Assembly: GCA_947044405.1 (NCBI GenBank)
Contig: CAMRHE010000067.1
Location: 3,549,501-3,613,500 of the forward strand
Reading direction: 5' to 3'
Source of the DNA: Leptodactylus fallax
Taxonomy: Eukaryota; Chordata; Amphibia; Anura; Leptodactylidae
DNA length: 64,000 nt
Part shown: positions 11,538 to 25,095 of the stretch, piece by piece
Layout of the letters: every line of letters begins with the position of its first letter
How positions within the stretch are numbered: position 1 is the stretch's first letter
Made by a program: the position numbers and the translations under genes
The notes under the pieces: generated by a model
What the model was told of the DNA's origin: nothing
Database searches by the model: none
Seen by the model: only the letters and a program-made list of their open reading frames with translations

Positions 11538-11580
11538 GTAATAATAATAATAATAATATTACTACTATTATTATTGTTAT
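11538..11580. repeat. (ATT)n microsatellite
   Basis: Imperfect AAT/ATT trinucleotide tract. It continues on the other side of the element at 11619-12023, so the element appears to have landed in the tract. Confidence 0.85.
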
Positions 11581-11618
11581 TGTTACTATTAATATTGATA
11601 CTATTATCTATAATAATT

Positions 11619-12023
11619 AGAGATAAGCGAATCAATTCTGCAGAAGTGGAATTCGATCCGAATTTCAGGAAATCTTCGATTCGCCACGATTCCGGATTTC
11701 CTGATGCTTCGCAGTAATGAATATTTATTAAGGACCTTTGTGACATCAGACGGTCACAAGATATTCTCTAGTGATGTGATTGGGTAGGCGTGTCTTTGCT
11801 TGTTAGCAGATCCTTCCACATGAATAAAAGTTGTCCGTGCTGGAGAGAGAGAGAGACATGACCGCAGCATCCAAGGGCTTCCGCCATTTTGCCGCCCACC
11901 CCGGCTCTCTGCAGACTGGAAATAGCTGTTTATTCGCCGTGAAGTAATTCGGATCGAAGCAAACTTTTTTGGAACTTCGAATCGAACTGTCGAATCGAAC
12001 CTTTGAGAAATTCGCTCATCTCT
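11619..12023. mobile_element. AGAGATGAGCGAA-type MITE
   Basis: 405-bp element with inverted ends AGAGATAAGCGAATC and GAAATTCGCTCATCTCT. Multiple internal 'ttcgat' blocks pair across the element. It sits inside an ATT/AAT trinucleotide tract; ATT is present on both sides and may be the target duplication. I recognise these ends as common in frog genomes. The superfamily is not certain (Harbinger-like is one option). Confidence 0.75.
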
Positions 12024-12024
12024 A

Positions 12025-12068
12025 TTAATAATAATAATAATAATAATCCTTAATATTATTATTATTAT
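12025..12068. repeat. (ATT/AAT)n microsatellite
   Basis: AAT repeats followed by ATT repeats directly right of the preceding MITE. Confidence 0.9.
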
Positions 12069-12099
12069 AAACACTGTTACGATTGTTACTGTTATCTAT

Positions 12100-12165
12100 A
12101 ATAATTTTATTATATAGCACCAATATATTCCACAGCACCTTACAAATCAGGGGACATATGAACAG
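12100..12165 (-). mobile_element. SINE 3' tail fragment
   Basis: On the minus strand the segment carries 'gtaaggtgctgtggaatatattggtgctatata', matching the tail of the complete SINE at 47.4 kb and the fragments at 29862 and 39740. No head is present. Confidence 0.55.
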
Positions 12166-12169
12166 ACAA

Positions 12170-13380
12170 TAATAATAAGGTGTCGGCCATTGCTGTGGTG
12201 TTGTTCTTGTGGGGTGGAGTGGCCCAGAGCCTTGGGTTGCTCTTGGGCTCCTGGGCTGCTCCCTTTGTTAGCACTGTGTTGTGGTAGTCTCCATGCAACG
12301 CCACACCCAATAGAATAGGGTCATATTATACAGAGGTGGTTATAAAGTGACTAGTGAGCTTATACACCTTGGATAAAATGTATACAAAGATCCTCATGAT
12401 CATTATTGTAGATTTTGCTGAGAAACCTGGATGAATGCATCATGCCAGGATGTAAGAGCCATATTATTTTTTCTAAAATACATTATTATTGTTATCATTA
12501 ATGTCATTAAATCTGTGAAGATTTTAGTAATATAATGCTATCCATTATCTATAGCCTTGACATCTGTCTATTGCCACTACTTCATGTTTCAGCTGTTATA
12601 TTGTAGGCTATTGTAGACAGCATCAGCATTGTATTACAACTTTGGATGGAAGGATATTGGTTGCAATTCACTAATGTTCCTGAACTAAATGTATTATTAC
12701 GATGTGAAAGGTTTTTTTTCTCATGAACATAACAATATTTAAATTTGTAGACAATTAAAAGTTAAACATTTATAAATAATTTAAAATTTTCTATCATTTT
12801 AGAGATCTTCTCTAATCATCTTAGCGTTTTTTGTCTTAATAGTTTACTAATGGATATGGTCATGAATACAGGAAATTTTTATGGTCTGGAACCCAGCCAT
12901 GATATTGTGGCCAAGTTATCTTCTCTTACATGCGCTGTCCCTTCCTGTTTCTGTGTTCCTGCCCTAGAAGAAATCATGGCTAGTTTTCTGACAAGTCCCA
13001 GACCATATAAAAGTTCCTGCATTTATGGTCCATTGGCAACTAATGCAGACAAAATACTGTCACTACTAAGATGGTTAGAGAAAATCTTTAAAATTCTTCC
13101 AAATTGTTTATATTTGCAAAAATGTTTCAATTTTAATTGTTTACTAATTTAAATACGGTTATGTTTTAAAAAAAAAATCCATCTAATGTTTGGTTGTGTT
13201 GGTTCCGGTGATTTGGCTTGCTAGATGACACAGGTGTAACTTACAATTCCTAAGCTTTGATGTAAAATCTATAGGAAGGGCCCCCAACTATACAAGGGTA
13301 ATGCACAAACAGATATAACAAGTGTATTGATGTATTAATAATAAACAAACTTAAGTCATAGGAAGCGGTTACTGAATTCA
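12170..13380. other. no gene seen
   Basis: AT-rich and apparently unique. An open frame of about 100 codons at 12850-13152 has no domain I recognise and no exon signals, so I do not call it. Confidence 0.45.
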
Positions 13381-13514
13381 GTGATGTCACTGAACAAGGA
13401 TAATAAACATAGTGATGTCACTGAACAAGGATAATAAACATAGTGATGTCACTCAACAAAGATAATAAACATTGTGATGTCACTGAAAAAGGATAATAAA
13501 CATAGTGATGTCAC
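13381..13514. repeat. 31-bp minisatellite, 4.3 copies
   Basis: Units start at 13381, 13412, 13443, 13474 and 13505 (partial). Each holds GTGATGTCACTGAACAAGG followed by an 'ataataaacat' segment. Each unit contains TGATGTCA, one base from the CRE octamer TGACGTCA. Copies differ by only a few substitutions. Confidence 0.95.
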
Positions 13515-14105
13515 AGTTAAAGACTGAAAGAAAACCCACACAAGTATATTACAGTACAGGAAAACTAAACAGCGGACATAGTATAGAGGATAAGTACTAC
13601 AGTTTCCTTATCATACAGACTGGCAACTGGGCCCCCCATTGCTTTGAGCCCTGGTGTGACTGCAACCGTCACACCTCTATAGTTATAGACCTGTCAGTGG
13701 GTGACCCCTTAGTTTTCTACCTGTCCTTTTTAAGACACAGAGTTTGGTTTTAGTACAGTAGGTGACTGTTCCTACTAGATGAACCATGTATATTTGTTCA
13801 AGGGTTCATGAGTAGCTTCCACTTTTTGCTAAAATTTTTATAGCCTAACTGAATCCCTTTCATAAGAAAATCTGGACTTCCCATTAGAAAAAGCCAATAA
13901 CAATGCTGATGCAGTGAAAAAAGAAAAATATATAGAAACTATACGTCTAGGTATCTGCATCTTGTAAATGTCTGAAGGAAAGGACAGTAAATTGAGGGTT
14001 ATCCTAAATACTTGGGCAAAAGTATTACAGCCATAAAATGGTATGTTGACCAAGAATGCCCATTATTTGTTCAACACTAAAAGCAATATAATATCAGTTT
14101 GTTCT
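13515..14105. other. no gene seen
   Basis: Unique-looking AT-rich sequence with no supportable feature. Confidence 0.4.
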
Positions 14106-14109
14106 GTAT

Positions 14110-14360
14110 ATTGTGATTAAGATTATTATGAAGCCATTATTAACCCCTCGATCATTTAGTATAGATTATTGTATAACTACTCCGTTAATTAGATCAATTA
14201 ATTATGTCTTATGGGTGACCATGGTGATTGTTTGGCTCCATGAACTTTCTAAGGGAAGTTAACCCTGCAGGCTTAATACGCTGGCTGAAATATTCCATTA
14301 GATGGCTGTAAATAGTAATACAACCTCACAGGTATTATGGAGACAAGTGCGACCATAGGC
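14110..14360. other. candidate conserved non-coding element
   Basis: Apparently non-repetitive stretch with a dense block of homeodomain core sites at 14185-14204 (TTAATTAGATCAATTAAT). Calling it conserved is inference from texture only, because no alignment is possible here. Confidence 0.3.
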
Positions 14361-14879
14361 CACATATATGTGAATGTAAATGCCATATGTTAAGGATCTT
14401 CTGTCTTCTGCTCATGTATTGTGTTGCTCATGTGGGTGGAGTGGGGTGTAAATCTTGGTGGTCGGGACAGGTACGCCTTTGTCAGTCAGATTCATTATAG
14501 AAAAGTGGTATGAGTTATACCAGAAATCTATCCCAGTCTCTGACTGACACAGATTTGACTTCTGGCACAATGGAGCTCCCAACATACTCCAAAATTATTA
14601 AGAGGCCAGGACCTCTTAATAATTCTGACACATGTAGCACATGTGGGTAAATGGATTCATCAATAAATTACCCGCATTATTGGTTGTTGAATTAATAAAT
14701 TAACCCCTTTATTGGTTGTTAAATTAATAAATTACCCCCATTATTTATTGCTAAATCCAATTCCCCCATTGTATGTTGTCAAACTAATAAATTCCCTACA
14801 TTATTTGTTGTTAAATCCATTTCATAATTATAAGCGTTTATTCTATTTATTACCCAAAGATATTCCAGGAATAACGTTA

Positions 14880-15258
14880 AATTAGCGCCACCTGCTGTTT
14901 CTGTTAATCACTTTTTCTGTGTCCACCTCAGTAAATGGTCCACAGTCTTGTTTCTTTTCCTGCTCCACTAGGTATGCAGAGGGATCCCTGGTGCGGTGTC
15001 TTCTCTGCTTGCCGGTTTAGATGCTAACTAAGCGTAAAGTGGGACAGCGGTAGTGCAATTTCACTTGATCAGCATTTTCTCAGACAAGATGTTGCCATTT
15101 CAGAAGCAGGGATACCTCCCTTCCACACCAGGGATCACCCCTACCTAAAAGGGCAGACAGAAACCAAGACTAACCAAGTTTATCCGCCTTGTCAAGTTTA
15201 CTGACATGGACACAGAAAGGCTGTTCAATGGGAACAGCAGGTGGCGCTAGTCTAAAAT
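14880..15258. mobile_element. palindromic MITE (TAGCGCCACCTGCTG ends)
   Basis: Left end TTAGCGCCACCTGCTGTT at about 14881 and right end AACAGCAGGTGGCGCTAG at about 15236 are inverted copies. Further pairs are 'tctgtgtccacctcagtaaa' with 'tttactgacatggacacaga', and 'tccctggtg' with 'caccaggga' inside. No coding content. Confidence 0.8.
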
Positions 15259-15259
15259 T

Positions 15260-16105
15260 ATTTCTGTAATATGAGGATTTTTAAAAAGCATAATTGCAGA
15301 AAATGTTTATAATGATGGGCTTGACCTTTTCTTCATGGGATAACCACTTTAATATGACACTTGTTCATTCACCCTGATTCGCTCAGGTTGCATGGCCCAC
15401 TAGGTTTTCAACCACCATAAACTGTTTGACACTGCTACTTAGATATCACGCAGTATATTATTTTTGTAGTGTATAGTGTTGATACTGTATAACATTGTTG
15501 CTTGCTATTCTACTGAAGTGTTTTTTGGTTAGCATATGGGAATGTTATTTCGGCATCCTACTGGTTGGCACTTATATTTAGATGCTATATATTATTGATA
15601 TTTGTCCATTGTATGACTGTGCACCACTAGGTGTGGGGTCCCAACAGACAGTACCATGCAGAATATCATCTAGTATAAGTCTGCTCTAGAGATCAATTAT
15701 ATGGAGAGAATCTGAACTTCTTATTGTACTCGACTGTATACTTAGTAAAAAACAAATATAATTATGTCATTTATTTTTGACAATAATTCTCTGCTCGACA
15801 TCTAAATTAACTGTAAAAGGAAAAAAGTTATCTTGTGACTGGGCTATGCCAACTGCTTTTTGCTAAAAGTGGACATTCACTTTAGAATGGACATTTAGCT
15901 GATGCATGTGATTCCCAAGCCCCCCATACACACGACATATAGGCATACATGTATACTCAGTGGGAAGGGAAGAGTAATCCACTGCCGGACATTTCTGATG
16001 GCTGTTATCTCCAAAAACTATAGTAGAATTGGGCATGTTGAAATCCAATGTTACTGACACCTCCATATACATTAACTGGTTGACTGTTCAGTCAACTTTT
16101 AACTA
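15260..16105. other. no gene seen
   Basis: AT-rich sequence with no exon or clear repeat. The GATAACCACTTTAA stretch near 15340-15353 resembles a TTAA-MITE right end. Confidence 0.35.
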
Positions 16106-16109
16106 ATGC

Positions 16110-16430
16110 TTATGGCCACTTTAAAGCAAACCTCCAATTATAGAAAAAGTAGTGAATATAAGAAATTTGTAATATATCTTTTTTAAGAAATATGTTTCCT
16201 TCTCCACTCATCAGACTGAGTAACTTTTTACATACAAGTCTATGGAGAGGGGGGAGGGAGGAAAACATTGCTTAAGACTATACACAGCTATAGCTGCTAA
16301 GCTCTGCTACACTGTGAGTGGCAGTGTTCTTTTGACACTATAACATGTTAAGGTTTTACCACTGCACAGAAAGAAGCAATAAATCAAACTAGTGAGCAGC
16401 AAATGTGAATTCTGCCTAACCGAGACTTTT
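16110..16430. repeat. dispersed palindromic repeat, partial
   Basis: Contains 'gaatataagaaatttgtaatatat', 'ccttctccact' and 'acaagtctatggagagg' blocks. These recur in inverted order at about 42370-42690. I read both as halves of an old foldback MITE family. Confidence 0.5.
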
Positions 16431-16439
16431 AAAAACACA

Positions 16440-17435
16440 CTTATTATCTGTTTACTTAAAAATAGAGTTGACCTTCCATCTACCAAAAATAGGTAAGTAG
16501 CCAGATTACAGGCTCATGATTTAGGTCCACATCAATAGTTAGGTATGTAGCTTACCTATGGATACAATGTAGTTGTATTCATTAGTTTATTAGTATAGAT
16601 TGCTACAGACCCAGGGTTATATCGCAATATCAATTAAAATATTGTCCTACATGTTTCTGCTTACCGTACTTAGAAGCAGCATCATCAGGGGATATTAAAG
16701 AGGCTGCCAAGGCCCTAGTAATATCTGGCAGCATGGCGATGTGGTGGCAAAATTGCTACGAACTAGCCAGCAGCAGCCTCCTCCTCCCCCTCTCTTCTCC
16801 ATAGGCTTCCACGTTTCAGTACAGAGATAGATTCTATAGAGACAACAGACTAAGCGAAGGGAGAGAGGATGACAGCAGCCTAATAATTGGAGAAGAAAAC
16901 ATAATTATTTAATAAGATTTGTTACAAAGTTTCATATATTAGTCCGTATTACACATTAATATTTGGACATAGTCATTAAATCATTAGTAACACTACCTTA
17001 CTGGATAAATCTTAAAACAAGACCACTTTTTCTATATTTTATGAAATAGAAGCCATATAGGCCTAAGCCTTTTGAGACCAGGGGCAGTCATTTGCCTCTG
17101 AGCCTTTCCTCGCCCTTCAGCTGATGGGATGTAGTATGATATGTAGTCCTGCCATAATGTATTGGTTTCCTTCGACTATAGCTTTATAGAATAAAATAAT
17201 TTTTATACCAACCCCATTAGCTAAGGTGTTGAACTCAGTTACTTGCATGCCCATGTAAAACAAGTCAACTCAATTTCATTCTCCGGGCTACTTAAATAGG
17301 GTGGAATGGGTTGACAGCATAACTTAATAAAGTGCGGCACATTGAGAAAATGATAGCTATTCCCTGTTAATGTACCTGTCAATCACGGAGTGGAGTTTTT
17401 TTTGCATAATCATAAGAGTGTCATGGATATTGTAC
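16440..17435. other. no gene seen
   Basis: AT-rich sequence. No exon, RNA gene or repeat boundary could be supported. Confidence 0.4.
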
Positions 17436-17439
17436 CATT

Positions 17440-17980
17440 TCTCATTAACCAGTAATTGATTCCTCCAGCCTCCTCAGTCAAGTTCTATCAGGACAGAGAA
17501 GAGGAGCAATGAGGAGATCTGACCTCTGGAGTTTTCATGCCGCAATCCTACAGTCTCCCATCTTGACATTTAAAAGAAACAGACTGAAGGAGGAATGTGA
17601 ATTCTAATTATTCCCACTTAGAGCGGGACACCGGGGCTAGCCGACGGAAAAGGAAAATGTACACATTAAAATATATGGGAGCTGCGGACAGAGAAAAACC
17701 TGAAATCACTAATTTGTGAGTATGGAATACATTACTCTGTAATATCCAAGAGAATTACTTCATTAATCCTCCATACTTCACAAATTCAGACAAACGGGTC
17801 ATTTTAAACCGTCATTATTTCGAGATATTTTAATCTCTGCAAATGGGATTGAGATGAAAGTATTTTTTTCCAGTCACAATCTTGGCCAGGTATTAGCATG
17901 AAATTAATTTATTCAGAGTTTTGGGCAAATTCTGATTTCTTTATTAAAAACTGTGTTGCGTTATGAATATTGTTAGAGGA
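17440..17980. other. candidate conserved non-coding element
   Basis: About 540 bp of unique-looking sequence of mixed composition, containing blocks such as TGTGAATTCTAATTATTCC near 17597 and 'agcatgaaattaatttattcag' near 17900. It lacks MITE ends, inverted arms or frame. Suggested as a regulatory element by texture; conservation is untested. Confidence 0.3.
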
Positions 17981-18117
17981 GTAGTCGGCTTTTTATATTT
18001 TAGTTTTGTACAAGCTGATCACAGGTGGACTCGCTTTTGCGACACTCAACGTTTAGCTGATATTTGGGTTTACTTGACATGTTAAATTCCTAATGAAATG
18101 AAATATTACATGATACC

Positions 18118-18399
18118 ATAGTTGCCAATATTTTTAGATTTTATGTCCAGGAGCACGACATGTTTGAGCAAAGCCTTTTGGCTATGCCCACCTTTGGGGA
18201 GTGACACACACCTTTTTGTGCATGTCATGTGCTGGCCATGTCCCTTTTGGGATCTGACAGCACATAAATTGTCCATATAACAAGTAAAATGACAGGGAGC
18301 CATGCAGAGCATACTGCTGGGCCTGGGTGATTAGCCCACTCCATGGTCACCATTCTTTTTGGCAGCCTCCCAAAGATTCCGGGAGAATTGCCAACTATG
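18118..18399. mobile_element. MITE with 9-bp target duplication
   Basis: Ends read ATAGTTGCCAA and TTGCCAACTATG, and are inverted. The element is flanked by a perfect direct repeat CATGATACC at 18109-18117 and 18400-18408. The right end includes a 'cctcccaaagattccgggaga' block familiar from frog MITEs. A 9-bp duplication fits a Mutator-like element; an 8-bp reading would fit hAT. Confidence 0.8.
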
Positions 18400-18524
18400 C
18401 ATGATACCCATTGAAATCATTGGACTGTCCATAATGTATAAATGGCCTAAGTTCTCTGAAGGAAGGGGCGTTCCTTGTAACCTCTCTCTGCTCCTTTTAA
18501 TTGATGTTGGTCCTGAACAAGGAA

Positions 18525-18712
18525 CGCTAGGTTAAAAAGCGGTTACACGTGGATAGACTACAATGGGGTTTCCGCCCGGTTTCTGCCAAAAATGGCGGAG
18601 AGAAAAATCCTCCTTGCAGAACTTTTCTCTATGCCAACTTTAAGCGGAATGTAGGACGCAGTGTCGTACGGAGACTCAAGCGCTAGTGTGGACCTATCGT
18701 AACTCTTTGTTA
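18525..18712. mobile_element. GTTCAC-type MITE, truncated
   Basis: Contains AAAAAGCGGTTACACGTGG, 'actacaatggggtttccgcc' and 'gcagaacttttctct' blocks shared with the copies at 9609 and 37066. The left terminus is degraded. Confidence 0.6.
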
Positions 18713-18739
18713 GAGTATCCTAAAAAGAGACCTAAATAT

Positions 18740-18833
18740 GACAAACTCCTTGCAGATGTTGTCCTTGGCTGGATTCAAATCTAGGACTTCAGCACTGCAA
18801 GACTGCAGTGCTAACCACTGAACCACCATGCCT
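18740..18833 (-). mobile_element. tRNA-headed SINE fragment
   Basis: Minus strand shows box A-like sequence TGGTTCAGTGGTTAGCAC and a degenerate box B (GATTTGAATCC), followed by SINE body. The tail is missing. Confidence 0.7.
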
Positions 18834-18839
18834 CTCTAA

Positions 18840-20555
18840 TAGCAGCACAAATAGTAACCTACTGTGCCTGGTTACATAGGAATGAGATTTTTTTTCCAGC
18901 AATATTAGCAGCAATAAATTTGCTTATCAATAAACTGATATCTATCTTTACACAGCACCCTTTTCCTATTACAATTGATGCTGCTTCAGTAATTCAATAA
19001 CCTCCCCATTTGCTTCGGGCAGTTCCTCGATCATTGGGTGCTATCTCAGTCATATTCCATTTCATCAGCATTCTCGGCATCATAGCCCCAGACATGTTAC
19101 ATCCTGCCGATTGTTACGAGCTTGCCTGCACCCATCATGTAACAGGGCACCGCCTGATAGGCTGCTGCTTAGCTGCCACACTGCTTCGACTATGGACCAT
19201 GACAGCAATACAGTGTTGCAACACAATGACATCTCATCCATTGTATGTCACCGGAGATTTGCTCATTTTGACCTCGTTGATCATCTATATTCTATGTATG
19301 TTATATATCACAAGATTTATATAAGGCCAGTCAGCTCTGAACAAGGTGATCTGGACATTCTATTGAATGTCTGGACCTTGCGTGAGACATTTTTATGTTT
19401 TGCTGAAAGTCATTATCAGCCAGGCTATCTCACAATCTGTTTAGTTTTCTTGCCGTGTTCACTATTACTTGCAGTACATTTTTTAAGCAGTGAATCAAGA
19501 GGGAAGGGAAACATAATAAAGAGACAATATTCATTTAGATATAATACAATTAGAGAGCAAAAATGAAATAAGGACATAGCACAAGCCTAATGGGCAAGCT
19601 GTTACTCACTGTTACCTCTGGCTGACCTGATATTCTATTTTGGTTCCCTTATAAATTGCTTATTTACCACATTATAGCCGGGTCTGCAAAGGTCACTTCA
19701 TTTTTCCATAACGCTATGCTGATAATGGACTTTTAACCTACAGAATTATGCATATTAAAGGATAAACAATGAGACAATTTAGTATATAAAATATTAGAGA
19801 ACATAGTCCACACATCTCTATATACAATGTAAACTGCGTTGGCATTTATTTAAGCTTTCGTATTGCGGTGTGGAATACAAATAATGGTGCTCGAAATATA
19901 GTGTATGCAGCATATTTATCAGCTTATTAGGCCAATTTAGACAACTTAGACACCTATGACATGGAAAAAATGATATTTACTTTATTTAGGCTGCAATTTT
20001 AGCTTTTTCATTCATTTTCATACTCTCTGATATGCAGTTTACAACCTGCTCCGACACTTAGGTTTTTAACATGTGGGGGTATCCCTCCCAGTAATACATA
20101 CTGAATGTGAGGTCTCTGACTCCAGGATACTGCTTCCTTTCCTATCACTGCAGCTTCATTCCTTGATGTGATCTGCCCTCCCTGAAGACTTGGATGCTAT
20201 CTCTTTACACCTGATTGTTTCATTAAGATAATCTGATTATATATTGCTTCTTAACACATTATTATTTTTCTGTATGCTGTCAGTGAATATGGACATAATG
20301 AATGGGATCGCCTAATTTAAATGAGTTAATTTTACAGTATATTTAACCTGCAGCTCCTACTGCAAGGGGTAAATACCGAACTTTGCAGGTTCTTCCCCAG
20401 AAACTGTAGTCTATAATCAGACAACTAGTTTGATGATAACCATATATTATATAGTTTTATTTTTTAAGACATTTCTAAATCTGTTGCTTGGGGGGCCAGA
20501 TATGCCCCTGTTTGTAACTGCCAGTTGCAGATACTATGGAGCACCAGTCGCACAG
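18840..20555. other. no gene seen
   Basis: Mostly unique sequence. The stretch 19000-19300 is GC-richer and carries an open frame of about 100-150 codons without any recognisable domain, so I do not call a gene. Confidence 0.4.
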
Positions 20556-20559
20556 TACC

Positions 20560-20945
20560 AGTGTTGTTTAGTTTTCCGACCACAGAGTATAATAAGGATA
20601 GGTACGGAAGTGTAATAAACACTTATACTCACCTTCCCTCTCCTGGGATTCCTCACAGCATCTGATAATCCCTAGGATTCCTCTTCTGTCATCTTCCAGC
20701 CTCTCCTGGCCTGAGGCCTGTGTTTGGGTCTCAGCCATCATGTGGGGCGTGCCAGCATCATGGCACTTTAACACATGATGTCATCCAGAAGGCCGGAAGA
20801 TGACCAAAGAGGACTGTAAGTTTTTATTACGTTGCTGGACCTCCCCTTGTCCACCTCCTATTATATTATGGGGTTTGTGAATGCCAAATGTTTTGCATTT
20901 GGGTTGGATCTTTAACTTTTGGAATAAGCTAGCTCATCTCTAATA
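20560..20945. repeat. dispersed repeat (CTCATCTCT end)
   Basis: Contains 'cctgggattcctcacagcatctg', 'gtgccagcatcatggc' and ends AGCTAGCTCATCTCTAAT. The same blocks occur at 44700-44960 and 56098-56360. I infer a degraded member of the AGAGATGAGC-ended family. Confidence 0.6.
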
Positions 20946-21724
20946 AACCTGTATTTTCATGCATGGTCTGCGCCTTTACATAGAACTGGACCAGTTACAA
21001 ATATTGCAGAACAATCCATAATGACCTATGAAGAACAAACAATTGAATGAAGAATTAACCTCTGCTATACCTTTGTCAGCTGGATGATTTTAAAGGTACA
21101 GGACCCCTGAGGCAGCATGTTCTAGTCACTGCTATTGAGTTCACTGGTTTTTCCACTTAGAATAACGCAGGTTATTGTTGCATCTGTCTCTTTGCAGCTC
21201 AGACCATTGGGTGTAGCTTCACACCATGTATTTCTGCCCATTTACCAATGTGGCTAAATTCAGCTCTTTATCATGATTATAGATCTATCCTTTGTGACAA
21301 TAAGTAGGAGTTAACGGATTTTCACTTGTTATTGGGGAGTATTTTTTTTTATTTTTTTTGCTATCATTTTCCTTCCTTTGTTTGTGCTTCATTATTAACC
21401 ACATGTCTGAGCTGGCTTACACCTACGTAAACAAGATTCTCGAAGCCTGGCGATCAAATAGTATGCTAGATGAATAAGAAGCTTACATAAAAAACATGTA
21501 ACTCAATAATATAATAGGTAACTTACAATTTATATGCTGGCTGGCAGGCAGATCGGCAGGATAACCTTTGTGATCCTGATACTGGAATTGATTTTTTTTT
21601 TATTTCGTTAGAAGAAGAGATGTATGTGCATGTATGCATATTTATTTCTATAACAATATATAGCGGAATCAATGAGTTATGAAAAGGAAAGAATAATAAT
21701 ATGGGTCTATGTGACGTAAACTAG

Positions 21725-21725
<1 letters not shown>
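20946..21725. other. no gene seen
   Basis: AT-rich unique-looking sequence up to the TA microsatellite. Confidence 0.4.
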
Positions 21726-21726
<1 letters not shown>

Positions 21727-21775
<49 letters not shown>

Positions 21776-21826
21776 TCTCTCTGTCTCCAAATATAAATAT
21801 ATAATATATATATATATATATATATT
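21727..21826. repeat. interrupted (TA)n microsatellite
   Basis: Two AT tracts (21727-21773 and about 21798-21826) separated by 'ttctctctctgtctccaaatataa'. The left TA target of the next transposon lies just beyond this tract. Confidence 0.95.
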
Positions 21827-21828
21827 TA

Positions 21829-23401
21829 CAGTACAGACCAAAAGTTTGGACACACCTTCTCATTCCAAGAGTTTTCTGTATTTTCATGACTATAAAAATT
21901 GTAGACTCACAATGAAGGCATCAAAACTATGAATTAACACATGTGGAATTATATACTTAACAAAAAAGTGTGAAACAACTGAAAATATGTCTTATATTCT
22001 AGGTTCTTCAAAGTAGCCACCTTTTGCTTTGATTATTGCTTTGCACACTCTTGGCATTCTCTTGATGAGCTTCAAGAGGTAGTCACCTGAAATGGTCTTC
22101 CAACAGTCTTGAAGGAGTTCCCAGAGATGCTTAGCACTTGTTGGCCCTTTTGCCTTCACTCTGCGGTCCAGCTCACCCCAAACCATCTGGATTGGGTTCA
22201 GGTCTGGTGACTGTGGAGGCCAGTTCATCTGGCGTAGCACCCCATCACTCTCCTTCTTGGTCAAATAGCCCTTACACAGTCTGGAGTTGTGTTTGGGGTC
22301 ATTGTCCTGTTGAAAAATAAATGATGGTCCAACTAAACGCAAACCGGATGGAATAGCATGCCGCTGCAAGATGCTATGGTAACCATGCTGGTTCAGTATT
22401 CCTTCAATTTTGAATAAATCCCCAACAGTGTCACCAGCAAAGCACCCCCACACCATCACACCTCCTCCTCCATGCTTCACGGTGGGAACCAGGCATGTAG
22501 AGTCCATTCGTTCACCTTTTCTGCGTCGCACAAAGACACAGTGGTTGGAACCAAAGATCTCAAATTTGGACTCATCAGACCAAAGCACGAAATTCCACAG
22601 GTCTAATGTCCATTCCTTGTGTTCTTTAGCCCAAACAAGTCTCTTCTGCTTGTTGCCTGTCTTTAGCAGTGGTTTCCTAGCAGCTATTTTACCATGAAGG
22701 CCTGCTGCACACAGTCTCCTCTTAACAGTTGTTGTAGAGATGTGTCTGCTGCTAGAACTCTGTATGGCATTGACCTGGTCTCTAATCTGAGCTGCTGTTA
22801 ACCTGCGATTTCTGAGGCTGGTGACTCGCAGCAGAGGTGACTCTTGGTCTTCCTTTCCTGGGGCGGTCCTCATGTGAGCCAGTTTCTATGTAGCGATTGA
22901 TGGTTTTGTCCACTGCACTTGGGGACACTTTCTTAAAGTAATGATGGCCACTCGTTTTTCTTTACTTAGCTGCTTTTTTCTTGCCATAATACAAATTCTA
23001 ACACTCCATTCAGTAGGACTATCAGCTGTGTATCCACCTGACTTCTGAACAACACAACTGATGGTCCCAACCCCATTTATAAGGCAAGAAATCCCACTTA
23101 TTAAACCTAACAGGGCACACCTGTGAAGTGAAAACCATTTCAGGTGACTACCTCTTGAAGCTCATCAAGAGAATGCCAAGAGTGTGCAAAGCAGTAATCA
23201 AAGCAAAAGGTAGCTACTTTGAAGAACCTAGAATATAAGACATATTTTCAGTTGTTTCACACTTTTTTGTTAAGTATATAATTCCACATGTGTTAATTCA
23301 TAGTTTTGATGCCTTCAGTGTGAATCTACAATTTTTATAGTCATGAAAATACAGAAAACTCTTGGAATGAGAAGGTGTGTCCAAACGTTTGGTCTGTACT
23401 G
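21829..23401 (-). mobile_element. Tc1-like DD38E transposon, copy 2
   Basis: 1573-bp element with the same CAGTACAGACCAAAAG ends as copy 1. TA duplications lie at 21827-21828 and 23402-23403. Long terminal inverted repeats of about 265 bp overlap the 3' coding end. It is 55 bp shorter than copy 1, mostly because of 40- and 17-bp deletions within the transposase. The next transposon follows directly. Confidence 0.95.
21992..22987 (-). pseudogene. Tc1-like transposase (DD38E), deleted and catalytically dead
   Basis: Homologous over its whole length to the transposase at 5095-6147. The start ATG is at 22985-22987. A 40-bp deletion near 22932 removes part of the first helix-turn-helix and shifts the frame into a stop. 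A 17-bp deletion near 22828 brings the total loss to 57 bp and restores the original frame. The last 280 or so codons are open. The catalytic triad is broken: the motif that reads NPIEMVW in copy 1 reads NPIQMVW here, so the glutamate is gone. Codon CGA is kept where copy 1 has its stop. It could not have encoded an active enzyme in this state. Confidence 0.93.
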
Positions 23402-23405
23402 TATA

Positions 23406-25047
<1,642 letters not shown>

Positions 25048-25090
<43 letters not shown>
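25048..25090. repeat. (TA)n microsatellite
   Basis: About 21 AT dinucleotides directly right of the DD34E transposon, matching the TA tract left of the transposon pair. Confidence 0.97.

Positions 25091-25094
<4 letters not shown>

Positions 25095-25095
<1 letters not shown>

Noticed and set aside
12850..13152. 100-codon open frame
   Set aside because: No recognisable domain, AT-rich composition and no splice or polyA context. Consistent with chance.
13381..13514. CRISPR-like regularly spaced repeat
   Set aside because: Units are directly tandem with no variable spacers, and the context is vertebrate. It is a minisatellite.
19010..19566. Overlapping frames of 104 and 151 codons
   Set aside because: Two overlapping frames open by chance in GC-richer sequence, with no domain or family resemblance I recognise.
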